Of a stretch of 64,000 nt of DNA, positions 11,286 through 22,914 are shown one piece after another (position 1 is the stretch's first letter; each line of letters opens with the position of its first letter). The notes under the pieces were generated by a model that searched no databases, was not told where the DNA came from, and saw only the letters and a list, made by a program, of their open reading frames with translations. The translations under genes and the position numbers were made by a program. Origin of the DNA: Thunnus maccoyii (lineage: Eukaryota; Chordata; Actinopteri; Scombriformes; Scombridae); assembly GCF_910596095.1 (NCBI RefSeq), contig NC_056539.1:5016001-5080000 (forward strand). The letters are read 5' to 3'.

Positions 11286-14200
11286 ATGTCGAAACTGCTC
11301 TCAATGCAATGCGTCGCCTCTCTGAGGAAACCTGGAGCTCTGATTCATTTAAGAGCGACTGCTTTGGGGATCGATAAGCGGAACTACAGCAGCAAAACAG
11401 GCTCTTCATCCGAGTATTTGCACCGAAGCGTCGTTCCATCGATGCATTACCAGAAGAGTTTACCCAGGTAAGGGGATCATTCTGAATTTTGTCGTGCTCA
11501 TTTTGTCATGCACATTTTTTCGACATTACTCTAATATGATGTTTGAATTCATGACATTAAAGTGGTCTAATATGAATCTAAATGACATTTGAAGAGTTAT
11601 ATGATGTAGCAAGGTGTTTAATTTGAAGGAAGGTGACCCATCAAGCTTTTAGATGAATCTAGGTGAAAGTGCATTGTTTGTATTAGCTCGATGGCCACTA
11701 GGGGGCATCACGTGACTAACGTCATGTACTGGACAGCTGAAATACTTTCTCTCTGATTTTACATTTTGTGAATTGTTTAGGTTACCCGTACCAAAACTGG
11801 AGGATACTATCAGGAGGTATTTAGCTGCTCAGAGGCCGCTTTTGGATGATGAGCAGTTCAGGTAGGTTCATGACTAGGACCTTTTGATTTCATTATTTGG
11901 TCCTTTGCAACCAGAACTAACAGATTAAATCTTGCAACAATGTTTTTTTTTGTGTGCCCTCAGAACAACAGAGAAACTTGCAGAGGATTTCCAGAACGGT
12001 GTGGGGAAACAGCTGCATGAGGAACTGGTAGCTCAGGACAAAAACAATAAGCACACAAGCTACATCTCAGGTGAGTGTGCCATTATGTTAAAGTCCCCCT
12101 CCAGTCAAAAATGTTATTTTCTTCTTTTTCCTACTGGATCGGATATTTGAGTTTCACTGTACAGAATCATGTATGTGCAGAGTTTGTTTTCACATTCATC
12201 TGTATGAAAGTGGAAAGTTTCTCTGTGCTTGTTAAAAAACCTAGTTTTTAGGGGCGGGTCTTCGAGCATGATTTGTGACATCACCACTAGTTTTGAAGCC
12301 AATTATGGTCCAATGTTCAACTTATATAAGTCTGATGTGGAAACATGAAGCCTTCAGTGCACAAAGACTGAGAATGGACCTTACAATGAAGTAGGAGACA
12401 TCTTGTGTTCAGCAGTTAAACTTTAGATTAACAATATTTACATATTTATAGATTCTGGATTTTTTTAATGAGGGAGAATGAGTGATGTCATTTTAAGGAT
12501 TTTACTTGGTAATTATACTTTTTTTTCTGTGAGAACCACATCATACACACACACACGATTGTTTTAATACATGTGAGGAGGGGATCTTTAAATTCTGCAT
12601 CAACATGAAACTGAGCATCTTTAATGCATACAGACACTAATGAATCTTGTCTTCTTTGCTTTCAGCGCCATGGTTTGATATGTATCTTTCTGCACGTGAC
12701 TCTGTGGTGCTGAACTTCAACCCCTTCATGTCCTTCAACCCCGACCCTAAGACCAAGTACAATGACCAGCTTGTGCGGGCGACCAACATGGTGTGTTCAG
12801 CAGTGCGTTTCATGAAAACTCTGCGAGCTGGAGTACTGGAGCCAGAGGTTTTCCACCTTAACCCGGCAAAGAGCGACACAGACGGCTTCAAAAATCTCAT
12901 CCGCTGGGTCCCGTCCTCGCTGTCTTGGTATGGAGCCTACATGGTGAATGCTTACCCCCTGGACATGTCTCAGTACTTTCGCCTCTTCAACTCAACTCGA
13001 ATTCCCAAGCGCGGGCGAGATGAACTGTTCACCGATGAGAAAGGCCGACATCTCCTGGTTATGAGGAAAGGCAACATGTATGTGTTTGACATAGTGGACA
13101 GGGATGGGAATCTGGTGAAGCCTGCAGATATCCAGTCCCACTTGAAGCACATTTTGTCCGACCCGACGCCAGCGCCTGCCTTCCCTCTCGGGGTGCTGAC
13201 CAGTGAGAACAGGGATGTGTGGGCCGGGCTGAGGGACAAGCTGTTAGCGGCTGGAAACGCAGAGGATTTACGGATGGTGGACAGTGCACTTTTCTGTCTC
13301 TGCCTGGATGATGAGAACATGAAGGACCATATTCACATCTCCCACAACATGCTGCACGGCGACGGCTGCAACCGCTGGTACGACAAGTCCTTCAGCATCA
13401 TTCTAGCTAAAGACGGACAGGCAGCCATCAATTTTGAGCACTCCTGGGGCGATGGTGTAGCTGTGCTCCGCTTTCAGAACGAGATCTTCAAAGACACAAC
13501 CGAGCAACCGCTGGTACACCCGGGTTCTGCTCCCGCTGCTGTGGATTCAGCCTCTGCTGTGCGCAGACTGCAGTTCAACCTGGACGGCGAGCTGAAGAAT
13601 GGCATCACAAAAGCCAAAGAGAACTTTGACTCAGCTATATCAAAACTGACCATTGATGCTATGGAGTTCAAGAAGGGTGGGAAAGAGCAGTTAAAGAAGA
13701 ACAAGTTGAGTCCAGATGCTATAGTGCAACTGGCTTTTCAAATGGGCTTCCTGAGGCAGTATGGACAGACAGTAGCCACGTACGAGTCGTGTAGCACTGC
13801 AGCGTTCAGGCACGGCCGCACAGAGACCATCCGTCCAGCCACCATACACACTAAAGAGTGTTCACACGCCTTCGTCTGCCAGCCAGGGAAACACAGTGTG
13901 GAGCAACTGAAGGCCATGCTCCATCAATGCTCGAAATATCACGGGCAGCTCACCAAGGAGGCAGCTATGGGTGGGTATAAGACGTTTCTACATTTGGTTT
14001 TTAAAATCCCCTGAAATATTCAAAATACTGTCCAACTGAAAGACAATTGGAGCTTGTTTCTGAAAAGACTCCATAAAGCCATTTTTCCTCTTGCACTCAT
14101 TACACTGTAATATATTCCTGATGTCATTTTATGTGCAAAGACAAGATGCTTTGGTGATTTATTAACAGGAATGACAGTCCAGGATTAACTATCTAAGTCA

Positions 14201-15488
14201 GCCATAGCTCCAGCGCCCAAACTAGACTTGTATGGAGTACAAGCTGAACTACTTAAGACATGGAAACCACTAAACATATTACACTTTCATCTTATTATCA
14301 ATATTTTATAATTAAATTCAATAGTTGTGATTATTTAACATATTTGCACATTTATTCTGCATGTGCAGTGATTCTGGACACAGTTTATTTTTTCTTTTCT
14401 TTTTGTTTCTGGGAAACTACTACAGCAAGGGTTTGTCTGATACATCATTTTTTGGTACATAAAGTGCCATATTTAAAGCCACTGAAAATTTGGCTGCAAC
14501 ATTGTTAGTATTACTCTTTAATATTAAATGTTCATGACTTAATAAGAAAGTAAGTTTTGGGCTACTGCAACCCTGTCACTCATAATAAAAAGCTGATTAG
14601 GAAAATAAGTTTTCCATCTTTGATAGCTATACTGACTGCCAGCTGTTGGAAGCTTCACACCAACACTTCCTGGTACCTGCATTGAGCAACCTTTTATTTT
14701 TGAAATCTAAGAGGTAAAATTGCACCAGTTAAGACATCAGCTGTGTCCCAAATCCATACTACATACTAACTGTAGACAGTATACCTGTCTTTATAGTGTA
14801 TTATATTTTAGTTTTAGATTTTGCAGCTAATATACAAGGAATCAATAATCTTTACTGTTTTATACTAACAGCGAATTGTGCAATATATGCACCATATAAA
14901 GTGAATCAAACTGTAACTAGAATGACACTAACAATTAACCTTAACGGACAGGAATCAATTTTTTTCCAAAAATGGATTAGTTTTTTGCTCTGAAGTGTTC
15001 CTGGAGCTGTTTCACCACCATCCACTGTTAATTTCAGTCAGAAACCTGCTTAAAATTAGTACGTAGTATGGATTTGGGACACAGCCATGGTCTCAACTCA
15101 CTCACACACACACCCTTTTGATCCGCTGCACTAACCACTTCCTTCATTTCTCTCACCAGGTCAAGGTTTTGACCGTCACCTGTTTGCCATGCGATACCTG
15201 GCCAACTCAAAGGGTCAGGCTCTGCACAGCCTGTACGCAGACCCCGCTTACTCTGCCATCAACCACAACATCCTCTCCACTAGCACCCTCACCAGTCCAG
15301 CTGTGAACCTTGGTGGCTTTGCCCCGGTGGTGCCAGACGGGTTTGGCGTTGGCTACGGTGTTCACGACGACTGGATCGGCTGTAATGTGTCCACCTACCC
15401 AGCTCGCAACGTCCACGAATTCCTGCAGTGTGTCCATAAGTCTTTAGAGGACATTTTTGCTGTCCTGGAAGGAAAACAACTCAGTTAA
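11286..15488 (+). CDS. cpt2: Carnitine O-palmitoyltransferase 2, mitochondrial
   Basis: Inner-membrane matrix enzyme that converts long-chain acylcarnitine and CoA to acyl-CoA and carnitine for beta-oxidation. Five exons: 11286-11467, 11781-11861, 11964-12070, 12666-13970 and 15160-15488, giving 667 aa (human about 658). The very large exon 4 is typical of the gene. The N-terminus ([15 protein letters not shown]) is basic and fits a mitochondrial presequence. Diagnostic stretches are [42 protein letters not shown] and the catalytic segment [11 protein letters not shown] with the presumed active-site His at about residue 382. Then come [35 protein letters not shown], and [20 protein letters not shown]. 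The ATG at 11286 was chosen; an upstream in-frame TTG is not a plausible start. MITEs sit in introns 3 and 4. The polyadenylation signal is at 15998. Tail to tail with magoh. Confidence 0.97.
12088..12592. mobile_element. TTAA-type MITE, family B, copy B2
   Basis: Begins TTAAAGTCCCCCTCCAGTC and ends GGAGGGGATCTTTAA. It is a close relative of 6324-6813 over its full length. It sits in cpt2 intron 3 and starts only 17 bp after the exon 3 donor. Confidence 0.85.
14740..15085. mobile_element. MITE with inverted ends GCTGTGTCCCAAATCC
   Basis: Both ends read GCTGTGTCCCAAATCCATAC inward, so the terminal inverted repeat is about 30 bp around an AT-rich 290-bp core without coding potential. It lies in cpt2 intron 4, 74 bp before exon 5. 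Confidence 0.85.
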
Positions 15489-15997
15489 AAGACAAGTGTT
15501 TGTCATCACTGAAGAGAAAATGATAGTTTTACTATTTCGTGAAGGTGAATGCAGTCGTTCACAATTTAATACTTAAAGTGAGATAATATATTTTCTACAC
15601 TAACACCAATAATGGGAAAATTGTCAGTTTTCATCTTAAACTGATTATATCTACGGACTTTCCAGGACACAAGTCTCTGAAGTTTGACTGAACTTTACAG
15701 CAAGTTCATTCTGACAGTGTGCAGTGAGCTGTAGCCTAATGTGAAATGTTAGCTGTCTTTTCAATTTCAGAGTAACAGAAGTTATACAGTGACAGCCCAG
15801 ATTCAAGGTGCTGTTCACATAATTTATGCAGCTTTTTTCAGACTTAGAACTTTTCTGCAATAGTACGGAGACGGACGCTGTGCCTTATCAGACTGTTGCA
15901 CGTCACACAGAGCATTTACTTATTAGTACTGTAATAACCTTGATGCCATCATTCTCTATCATTAACCGCCTTATTCATGTGGTTGAATGTATTTTGA

Positions 15998-16003
15998 AAT
16001 AAA
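15998..16003 (+). terminator. cpt2: cpt2 polyadenylation signal AATAAA
   Basis: Canonical hexamer about 510 bp after the cpt2 stop codon and about 190 bp short of the opposing magoh signal. It is the first canonical AATAAA in the 3' flank. Confidence 0.7.
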
Positions 16004-16191
16004 ACCTGAATTATATTTGCTACATTTTTCATATGTACCAGAAAATCCTCCCATTAAAATGCATTATTACTAAAACTGATATTCACTATACTACGTACTA
16101 TACACTAGAACTACATTAGTCACTGAATGTTACTTGTGATGCCCTTCTTATGAATAGCTTAGACAAAGCATTGTGATTTTTTTTTTCACCC

Positions 16192-16197
16192 TTTATT
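16192..16197 (-). terminator. magoh: magoh polyadenylation signal
   Basis: TTTATT on the plus strand (AATAAA on the minus strand), about 95 bp downstream of the magoh stop codon. It implies a short 3' UTR. Confidence 0.7.
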
Positions 16198-16291
16198 TAA
16201 AATAAAAACAGTTCAACCAAAAGCAAATGTACAAATGCGGTAGTACAACAGAAACATCAGCTAAAGCACTTAGAATGACAAAATCCACATG

Positions 16292-19035
16292 TTAGATTGG
16301 CTTGATCTTGAAGTGTAGACCAATGAGACTGAAGACGAGACATTTCAGATCTTGCACCAGGTAGTAGAACACACGAAGACCCTCAGGATCCCTGAAACAC
16401 AGTGCAGTTTTAAAAGTTATAGTCATTTTGGCCTTTTGTCAGTGATAAATATCTACTATCCCAAATGCTGAAGACAAGTACTCACTTTGACTGGTTGACG
16501 TCAATCAATGAGCCGATTTTGGAAGTTGTGAATGAAATGTGTTCGTCCCCAATGACAATCTCCAGCTCCTGTGAAACAACAGAAAAAGACAGGTGGTTCC
16601 TAAGACTTGAGTAATACCTTTTTTGAGCATGTTACAAAGTGTTTAACACAAAACAATAAAAACAAAGATACAGGAATAAAATCAAAATTACAGAAACAGT
16701 AAAACTGACTTGTGAACAAGTTAAAATGTCTAATAGGCTATAAATAAATAGTAGTTTTAAGAAATTATTTAAATGAAGATAATGATTTAGTGTTCTGTGT
16801 TTTCCTGGTTTTACACCTGTTAAAAAGACCATAGTATCAGTGCAGTCATGAGGAAAAAAGGGCAACATCTGCATCTTTAAAATTTAGGTCAGAATAAAAG
16901 AAATTCAAAGTTTTCACTACGGGCTTGATGATGTAAGCAATGGCGACAAGATATGGCCTGATTTGTGCATGTAGGATTTCTGCTCCAATATTAAAGCCCT
17001 CTGTTACCTTCACAGCTCAGACTGATAGGAAATGACAGAAAGATTAAATGGGTCAACAGGCTAAATGAATCAGGTCAGTGATGCTGAACGGAGTCGGTGA
17101 ACAAACCTGTCTTCCAACTCTGTCAGGAGGCGGCCACAGCGCATCATCTTCCTTGGTGATCTCGCTGTCATCGATGATCCTCTTCAGCTCCTCCATCACA
17201 CTCTTGTGTACATAAGCCTGGGTTGGTGATCAGAAAACAAAAACTCAGTGACCTCTAGATGTATTCAGTGTCACGACACACAGATCAACCAGATTAGAAT
17301 AAACTAAACTAATGAGGACCTATTATTTTCAGCTCTATAATTTATTCTGGGACTACAGTAGAATAACTCTGAATGATCACAGTCCAAAAAACTCCTTATT
17401 TATCTTACATTGTCCTTTATGCAGCCCATCAGTCCAGCCTCTGTCTCAAATAGGCAGTATTAGCTCCTGTTTCTTTAAGGCCCTCCTCCCAATGAGCCCA
17501 CTCTGTTCTGATTGCCCAGCTTTATGTATCAGAGTTGAGTAAATGTACCCCCGATGCAAACCCAACATTTCTTGCTTTACTGTTTCAAATTTAAAAGAGC
17601 TTTTCAATGACTAAACAACAGGAGACTTTTATTGTGAAGAATTTACAGGAAGTGAAACATGTTTCTCACTGAATTAGCAGAGCTTTGATAGTGGCGCTAA
17701 AAAAAAAAAAGGTCAAAACATATGGAGATATTTGAAGCTCTTTGTTCGGCAGATCAGTTAAAAATAATGCAGGGAGGAATAATGGAGAAATGTGCAGAAA
17801 CAGTCACAGTAATGATGATGTTTGATGAAAAGCTGCAGATGACCAGCACACCTCCAACAGGTAAACTACTTATTTTACTTTGCTCTGCTGTGTAATGGAG
17901 TCATGGCTCGGTGTGACTACCCCCAAAACAATGGCAAGACATTGTAATGTTAATGGAGCAGAGCAGTGAACTTGCACACTGTGCGTGCGTCATGAATCGA
18001 CGTCAACATGGGCTGAAAGTAGAAAAACAGTTGGAAACAGAGCGTTCAGAGCAGTCTGAAGCCTGTGCTTTTTGCTAATAGGGATTACTTCTATACATGT
18101 TTACCTCATTATTTGACACTTTGACCACATTTAATATGAGCATCTGACACTGTGACATTATTTATGTCTGAAAACAAGGAAAAGCATAATGGGTCCCCTT
18201 TAACTTATGCAGCGAACATATTTACTGATATATAGAAATCACTGAGAATAGGTGCCCTCTGTAACACTGGTTATCATATCATTAAGATACATTCAATGTT
18301 TTCTCCTGCTTTAAGTGAAGAAGAGAGCCCTCTACTGGCTAAGTTAACCATCATGATGACGATAATGAATGAGCCAACAGTTATGTTTAAAATATAGTCA
18401 CATTGTTGATATCTAAACATTAAATCAAAGACATTATGTGCTTATGCGGCATTACAGTGACTTTAAACATAAACGTTTGCCAGAAATATGGACTGCCAAT
18501 GCTACAAAAGTTTGGGAACACAGATCCTCCAGGAAGTTTCGTGGTTGTAACCATATATTACCTCTTTTCTGATCATGACGTCGTTCTTGTAATTGCTGTT
18601 GTTTGCATACCTCAGTTTACCTGCAAGAAAATAAACCGTATGAAGCAGAAACTTAAAAACAATGCATCTTTAACCAAAGACCCCTGAAGTTAGGAGTCCT
18701 GCAGGCCACATGGCGCTTATAATCCAATTTAACTATACGTAAATAAGCACCACATTGAAAGTAAATTAGTTTTACGGACTATATTCAGCTTACATTTAAC
18801 GTACTATATTTCTCACACAATGTAAACCAGCGAGAGAATTGGGCGGTTATCAACTCACTTTGGTCCGCTGCGGCCTAGTCACAGGCGATGTTAGCTTTCA
18901 AACAGGAAAAGCTAAAACATAAATTAACGACAAATTAAACTTACCGTCAGGTCTGAATTCAAATTCCAGGAATTCGTGCCCAAACTTGCCCTTATGCCCG
19001 ACATAATATCTCAAATAGAAGTCGCTTGTTGACAT
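16292..19035 (-). CDS. magoh: Protein mago nashi homolog, exon junction complex core
   Basis: Core exon junction complex subunit; it binds RBM8A/Y14 and locks EIF4A3 on spliced mRNA, acting in nuclear mRNA export, localisation and nonsense-mediated decay. Five exons on the minus strand: 19035-18945, 18620-18562, 17217-17107, 16568-16486 and 16391-16292, totalling 147 aa, close to mammalian MAGOH. The protein begins [19 protein letters not shown] and contains [52 protein letters not shown] and the C-terminal [16 protein letters not shown]. It is nearly identical to the family consensus. All junction phases match. Intron 2 carries an 0.9-kb repeat with inverted ends. The reverse-strand AATAAA lies at 16192-16197, giving a very short 3' UTR tail to tail with cpt2. 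An NRF1-like palindrome lies about 80 bp upstream of the start codon. A magoh/magohb distinction is not possible with certainty from this gene alone. Confidence 0.96.
17311..18202. mobile_element. Inverted-end repeat (AGGACCTATTAT type) in magoh intron 2
   Basis: The left end AATGAGGACCTATTAT and the right end CATAATGGGTCCCCTTTA are imperfect inverted copies of the common teleost terminus AAAGGGGACCTATTATGC. The 0.9-kb body has no coding sequence. It occupies most of magoh intron 2. Family recognised from memory only. Confidence 0.65.
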
Positions 19036-19111
19036 TTTCAATTTCCAGAGAGTCTTGCCGGGGAAGTCGGCGGACAAAACTCAGCTAAAGAGCGTAGCCT
19101 CGCTAAACGTG

Positions 19112-19123
19112 TACGCATGCGTA
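19112..19123. promoter_or_regulatory. magoh: NRF1-like palindrome upstream of magoh
   Basis: TACGCATGCGTA is a perfect 12-bp palindrome close to the NRF1 consensus (GCGCATGCGC). It lies about 80 bp upstream of the magoh ATG, where housekeeping promoters usually carry such sites. Binding is inferred. Confidence 0.5.
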
Positions 19124-19755
19124 GAGGCTCACAAGGGGCAATGAGATTTTGTTGCCCAAATATTTGTCTTTCAGGTAGTTCTTACATTGTACTACATTGT
19201 AATACCTTTGCGATGAATTTAGATTCATCCGAAATTTTCCCTACATGTTCTTTTAGCAAAAATAAATATGATCATTATAGCAACACTGAAATCAACAATT
19301 TGATAAAATTCATTTATTTTGGGCAAACATAACAACCTGATTTAGTGTTTTTCCAAATACAACCCTGCTTTGTGTTGAAAAAGCTTTCAAGACATTCTTT
19401 AAAAAAACATCGTGGATTGTCAAAGAAAAAAAAAAAGTTTATAATTTTGTGACTTGAGTCTACTGATTTAAAATTTTCAGTCGTAAAATTATTTACATTT
19501 TTTGAATTACATGTACTTAATTTATCATTAACTTACTTTTTAAAAATAGTTATAGTTTCTATCTATATTTATTTTTACTGCTTTTTTCTGTTTGTTTTAT
19601 CTATTTTTGCCTATAATCCCTATAAGTGTTTATGGTCTTGTAATGTAATTGTTCCTCTGACAAAGATTTAGTTCAGCAAGTTATTGCAAAAAACACCAGA
19701 ATTCATAGCAGCCATAGAAAATATTCTGCCTGGAAGATGTCGCGCAGGGAAAAAC

Positions 19756-19769
19756 CGACAATATTGTCG
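19756..19769. promoter_or_regulatory. aatf: Perfect 14-bp palindrome upstream of aatf
   Basis: CGACAATATTGTCG lies 82 bp before the aatf ATG, followed closely by a CRE-like AACGTCATCA. The position suggests promoter function; the binding factor is unknown. Confidence 0.35.
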
Positions 19770-19850
19770 CATTTTAATAACGTCATCATCTTCCGCACCG
19801 AGGATCGGATCAGAGCTCACCACATGTGTGGTTGTTAGAAACGTTTAATC

Positions 19851-21506
19851 ATGGCAGGCTCGTTTTCACAGGAGCTTGAGGAGTTGTTGAATCCTTTGCC
19901 TAAATTCGCTGATCCAGAGGATGATGGTGACGAGGCGACTAAAGCCAGAGTCACAGAGAGATCCCATGAGGACGACGACGATGATGATGATGATGTCGGC
20001 CTCAGTGCCCTGCGAAAGCACAACACAGCTCTGCTCACAGAGACAGACAGAAGGTACATGGGGAAGAAAATCTCTCGTAAACAGCTGCTGATGGATGATG
20101 AGGAATCTGGTGCAGAAGAAGAAGAAGATGATGATGATGATGATGATGAGGCGGAGGAGGAGGGTAGCATAGAAGAAGATGAGGAGGAGGATTCTATAGG
20201 GGATGAAGAGGCAGAAGATGATTTTGAAGATGAAGAGGACACTGATAAACTGGCATCTAAGATGAAGGGCGTTGACATCACGTTTCCTCAGGGAGTGGAC
20301 TTTCACAAACTGACAGAGGGCATGGACGACCTTGGAGTGAGTGAGGAAGATGACGATGACAGTGGTGAGGAGGATGAAGGCAGCGATGAAGATGAAGGCA
20401 CTGATGATGATGATGATGATGATGACGATGATGATGAGATGGAAGACGGTGAGGATGACGGAGCCGTCCGCACGTTTTCTAAAGAGAAAGTGGACGAGGA
20501 GGTCGAGAAGGGGAAGGCTGTGAAGAACCAGCTGGCTCTGTGGGACCAACTGCTGGAGGGCCGAATCAGAATCCAGAAAGCTCTGATGACCACCAACCAG
20601 CTTCCACAGCCGCAGACGTTCCCTGAGTTCAAGAGGCAGGGTGGAGCTGAGATCACGGGGGCACTCAAGAACACCCACAAGGCTTTAAAGGCTCTGCAGA
20701 GATCCCTGCTGGAGCTGCACGATGAGCTGCTTTACCAGAACGCAGACACGAAGGCCATCGCCCTGGGGAAGCCCGAAGGAGCCCAGAGTGAAGACGAGGA
20801 GATAAACAGCGATGAGAGCGAAGAGGAGTCTGTGCAGGAGCGAGGACCGGCCAAGCGAAAACTGGAGATGGCTGAATACCCGGACTTCATGGCCAAACGC
20901 TCGGCTTCCTTCCAGCCGTACTGCAACGCCACGCTGCAGAAGTGGCACGACAAAACCAGACTGACCATGGGCAAGAGCACCAAGGGTTTCGGGGCATTTG
21001 ATAGGAACATATTAACCCAGGTGGAGCAGGTGCTGATGGACAATGAGAGGCTGGTGCGGCGCACTCAGACCAAACGCACAGAATACAGAGTGCTGGGAAA
21101 AAAAGAGGCCTCCGCTCTCACCTCCGAGAGCGTCTCCACAGAGGGCGAGGAGGTCGAGCAGCAGCTGAAGGCAAACGCACATCTGAAAGACCTGGATGAG
21201 GACATATTTGACGACGACGATTTCTACCACCAGCTGCTGAGAGAGCTAATCGAGCGCAAGACGAGCGCAGCCGACCCCAATGACCAGGTGGCCATGGGGA
21301 AGCAGTGGCTGGCCATCCAGAAACTACGCAGCAAGATCAAGAAGAAGGTCGACACCAAGGCCAGCAAGGGACGCAAAGTCAGATTCCACATCCACAGTAA
21401 ACTGGTCAATTTCATGGCTCCTGTTGACCACAGCTCAGTGAGCGACGAGGCACGCAGCGAACTGTATCGTGGCCTCTTTGGTCAGAACTCCACAGTCAGG
21501 GAGTGA
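19851..21506 (+). CDS. aatf: Apoptosis-antagonizing transcription factor (AATF/Che-1, yeast Bfr2), single exon
   Basis: Nucleolar/nuclear protein. In human it acts in small-subunit ribosome biogenesis (with NOL10 and NGDN), transcription and the stress response. One uninterrupted 551-codon frame, against about 560 aa in human. The N-terminus is MAGSFSQELEELLNPLPKFADPE. Residues about 35-205 are dominated by Asp/Glu tracts encoded by GAT/GAA runs and include the conserved LTEGMDDLG. The central AATF domain has GKAVKNQLALWDQLLEGRI and ALMTTNQLPQP, then PAKRKLEMAEYPDFMAKR and LQKWHDKT. The C-terminal TRAUB domain (about 437-530) has NAHLKDLDEDIFDDDDFYHQ, LLRELIERK, and QWLAIQKLRSKIKKKVD. No introns are visible, whereas the mammalian gene has many. 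The frame is intact, so the gene looks functional; it may be an old retrogene that replaced the spliced parent. AATAAA is at 21613. Head to head with magoh across 815 bp. Confidence 0.95.
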   Translation: MAGSFSQELEELLNPLPKFADPEDDGDEATKARVTERSHEDDDDDDDDVGLSALRKHNTALLTETDRRYMGKKISRKQLLMDDEESGAEEEEDDDDDDDEAEEEGSIEEDEEEDSIGDEEAEDDFEDEEDTDKLASKMKGVDITFPQGVDFHKLTEGMDDLGVSEEDDDDSGEEDEGSDEDEGTDDDDDDDDDDDEMEDGEDDGAVRTFSKEKVDEEVEKGKAVKNQLALWDQLLEGRIRIQKALMTTNQLPQPQTFPEFKRQGGAEITGALKNTHKALKALQRSLLELHDELLYQNADTKAIALGKPEGAQSEDEEINSDESEEESVQERGPAKRKLEMAEYPDFMAKRSASFQPYCNATLQKWHDKTRLTMGKSTKGFGAFDRNILTQVEQVLMDNERLVRRTQTKRTEYRVLGKKEASALTSESVSTEGEEVEQQLKANAHLKDLDEDIFDDDDFYHQLLRELIERKTSAADPNDQVAMGKQWLAIQKLRSKIKKKVDTKASKGRKVRFHIHSKLVNFMAPVDHSSVSDEARSELYRGLFGQNSTVRE

Positions 21507-21612
21507 CACCAGGGAGGTGTTCATCATGGGGAGCAGATACCGGGATGTAAACTAAGTGCCTTCTTTACATACCTGACTGAGCGGGACAATTATGGTGCTC
21601 TAACTTGATGGG

Positions 21613-21618
21613 AATAAA
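21613..21618 (+). terminator. aatf: aatf polyadenylation signal AATAAA
   Basis: Canonical hexamer 107 bp after the aatf stop codon. A second related signal occurs near 21645. No long genomic poly-A tract follows that would betray a recent retrocopy. Confidence 0.65.
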
Positions 21619-22095
21619 ATGGGTCAGAGGGCAAACACAGTTCTTAATAAATATCTTTTTATACTGAGTAATATTTTCAGTATGTCTTTGCCTACTGACC
21701 AATCACTGGTCAAATGTAATATGTACGTAATTCCACTCAAAACCAAATGTGTACTGAGTGTTCAGTGGACTAGGAGGAAAGCAGTTCATGTATTGTACAT
21801 TTTATACTGTATTGTTTGTCCTCTGTGACTAAGTCTCATGATTCAAGTAAAGTGTTAACGTTTAATTGTGTGGCCTTTTTTTAAACTGTAGTGGAGTGTC
21901 CTAACATTGACTTATGACATTACATATCAACCAGTTTTGATCACACACTTGAGAACAATTTAGAATTTTTTTATTTTTCATATACTGTAATGAAGGTCTA
22001 ATTATTATTTCCCCACACTGCTTTTATAGTTGGCTGAAAAAAGGTCAAATTTAAATATATACTTTATTGAGTAAATATTGCCATTTTGAAGAGCA

Positions 22096-22165
22096 CAGTT
22101 GTTACAGATAACATTAAGTGGTGCCATTCTACTCAAATGTCCCAGTAAGCCACGACAGTGACAGC
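22096..22165. mobile_element. MITE fragment, family G
   Basis: Shares the block TGTTAC-ATAACATTAA, then ATTCTACTCAAATGTCCCAGTAAG, with the fuller copy at 59563-59800 and the fragment at 38558-38672. Degraded fragment. Confidence 0.55.
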
Positions 22166-22171
22166 CATCAT

Positions 22172-22219
22172 TCATTTTATTTATATATATATATATATCT
22201 ATATATATATATATATATG
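22172..22219. repeat. (TA)n microsatellite
   Basis: Alternating TA run with a single interruption. It gives an accidental Tyr/Ile open frame. Confidence 0.9.
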
Positions 22220-22394
22220 CATGCTTTCCACACTGTGACCATGTGCAAGTTTCTTAATTTAGAATATATAAACTCCCTGCAGGTTGCTATCAACCCTCAG
22301 TTTCCCAGAAAATATGTGACCTCAGTGTTTTCAAAGGTAGTTCCAGCTCCGGCTGGCACTACATTATTCACAGTATTTAACTTAAGAGACAGAC

Positions 22395-22914
22395 TCAAGT
22401 TTTCTAGTCTGTCTTGAAACAACAGTCAGGAGCCCAAATAAACATTGAATCAGGTGTTTCTTGCTGTAATCATTCCTCCTGTTCATACTGACCTTTAGAG
22501 GATCTCTTCATAATATCTGAAGCTAATATGAAACTTCAGTTCTAGTAGATATCTTTCAATGTTAGTCTTTTTAGTGCCAAAGTTCCTCTTTTTGTTACTA
22601 TACTTCCACCGCAGCTCAACAGGGAAACACTGTCTGAGGAAACACAAAGAGGGAATTAGACTGTAAATGTGGCAGATATCCACTTGATATGACTAACTCA
22701 GACTGTAGCCTCATATAAGCTTCAGATAAACTTTTGAATGCATCTTTGCACAAAATGACTGTGCGGACACACTGTGGATTTTGTCCCCCATCACTTTAAT
22801 AGCCAGTATGAACAGGAGGAATGATTACAGTGAGGAAAACCTCTTTCAGTGTTCGTATGGGCACCTGACTGTTGTTTTAAGACATGCTTGAAAAATTGTG
22901 AACCTGTCCTTAAA
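22395..22914. mobile_element. Foldback MITE, family A, copy A3
   Basis: The left half contains CTAGTCTGTCTTGAAACAACAG and the right half ends CTGACTGTTGTTTTAAGACA then AACCTGTCCTTAA. The halves are imperfect reverse complements around 22620. It lies between aatf and uck2. Confidence 0.8.

Larger units (their letters stand above)
19036..19850. promoter_or_regulatory. magoh/aatf head-to-head intergenic region
   Basis: 815 bp separate the two start codons. An NRF1-like palindrome TACGCATGCGTA (19112-19123) lies near magoh. A CGACAATATTGTCG palindrome (19756-19769) and a CRE-like AACGTCATCA (19779-19788) lie just before aatf. The middle, 19180-19680, is AT-rich with no gene seen. A shared bidirectional promoter is unlikely because the two promoter-like ends are about 600 bp apart. 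Confidence 0.5.

Noticed and set aside
12970-13704. Minus-strand open frames within cpt2 exon 4
   Set aside because: Antisense shadows of a long GC-rich coding exon.
19835-20680. Three long minus-strand open frames opposite aatf
   Set aside because: They are Ser/Ile-rich shadows of the GAT/GAA acidic tracts of aatf; no start context or similarity.
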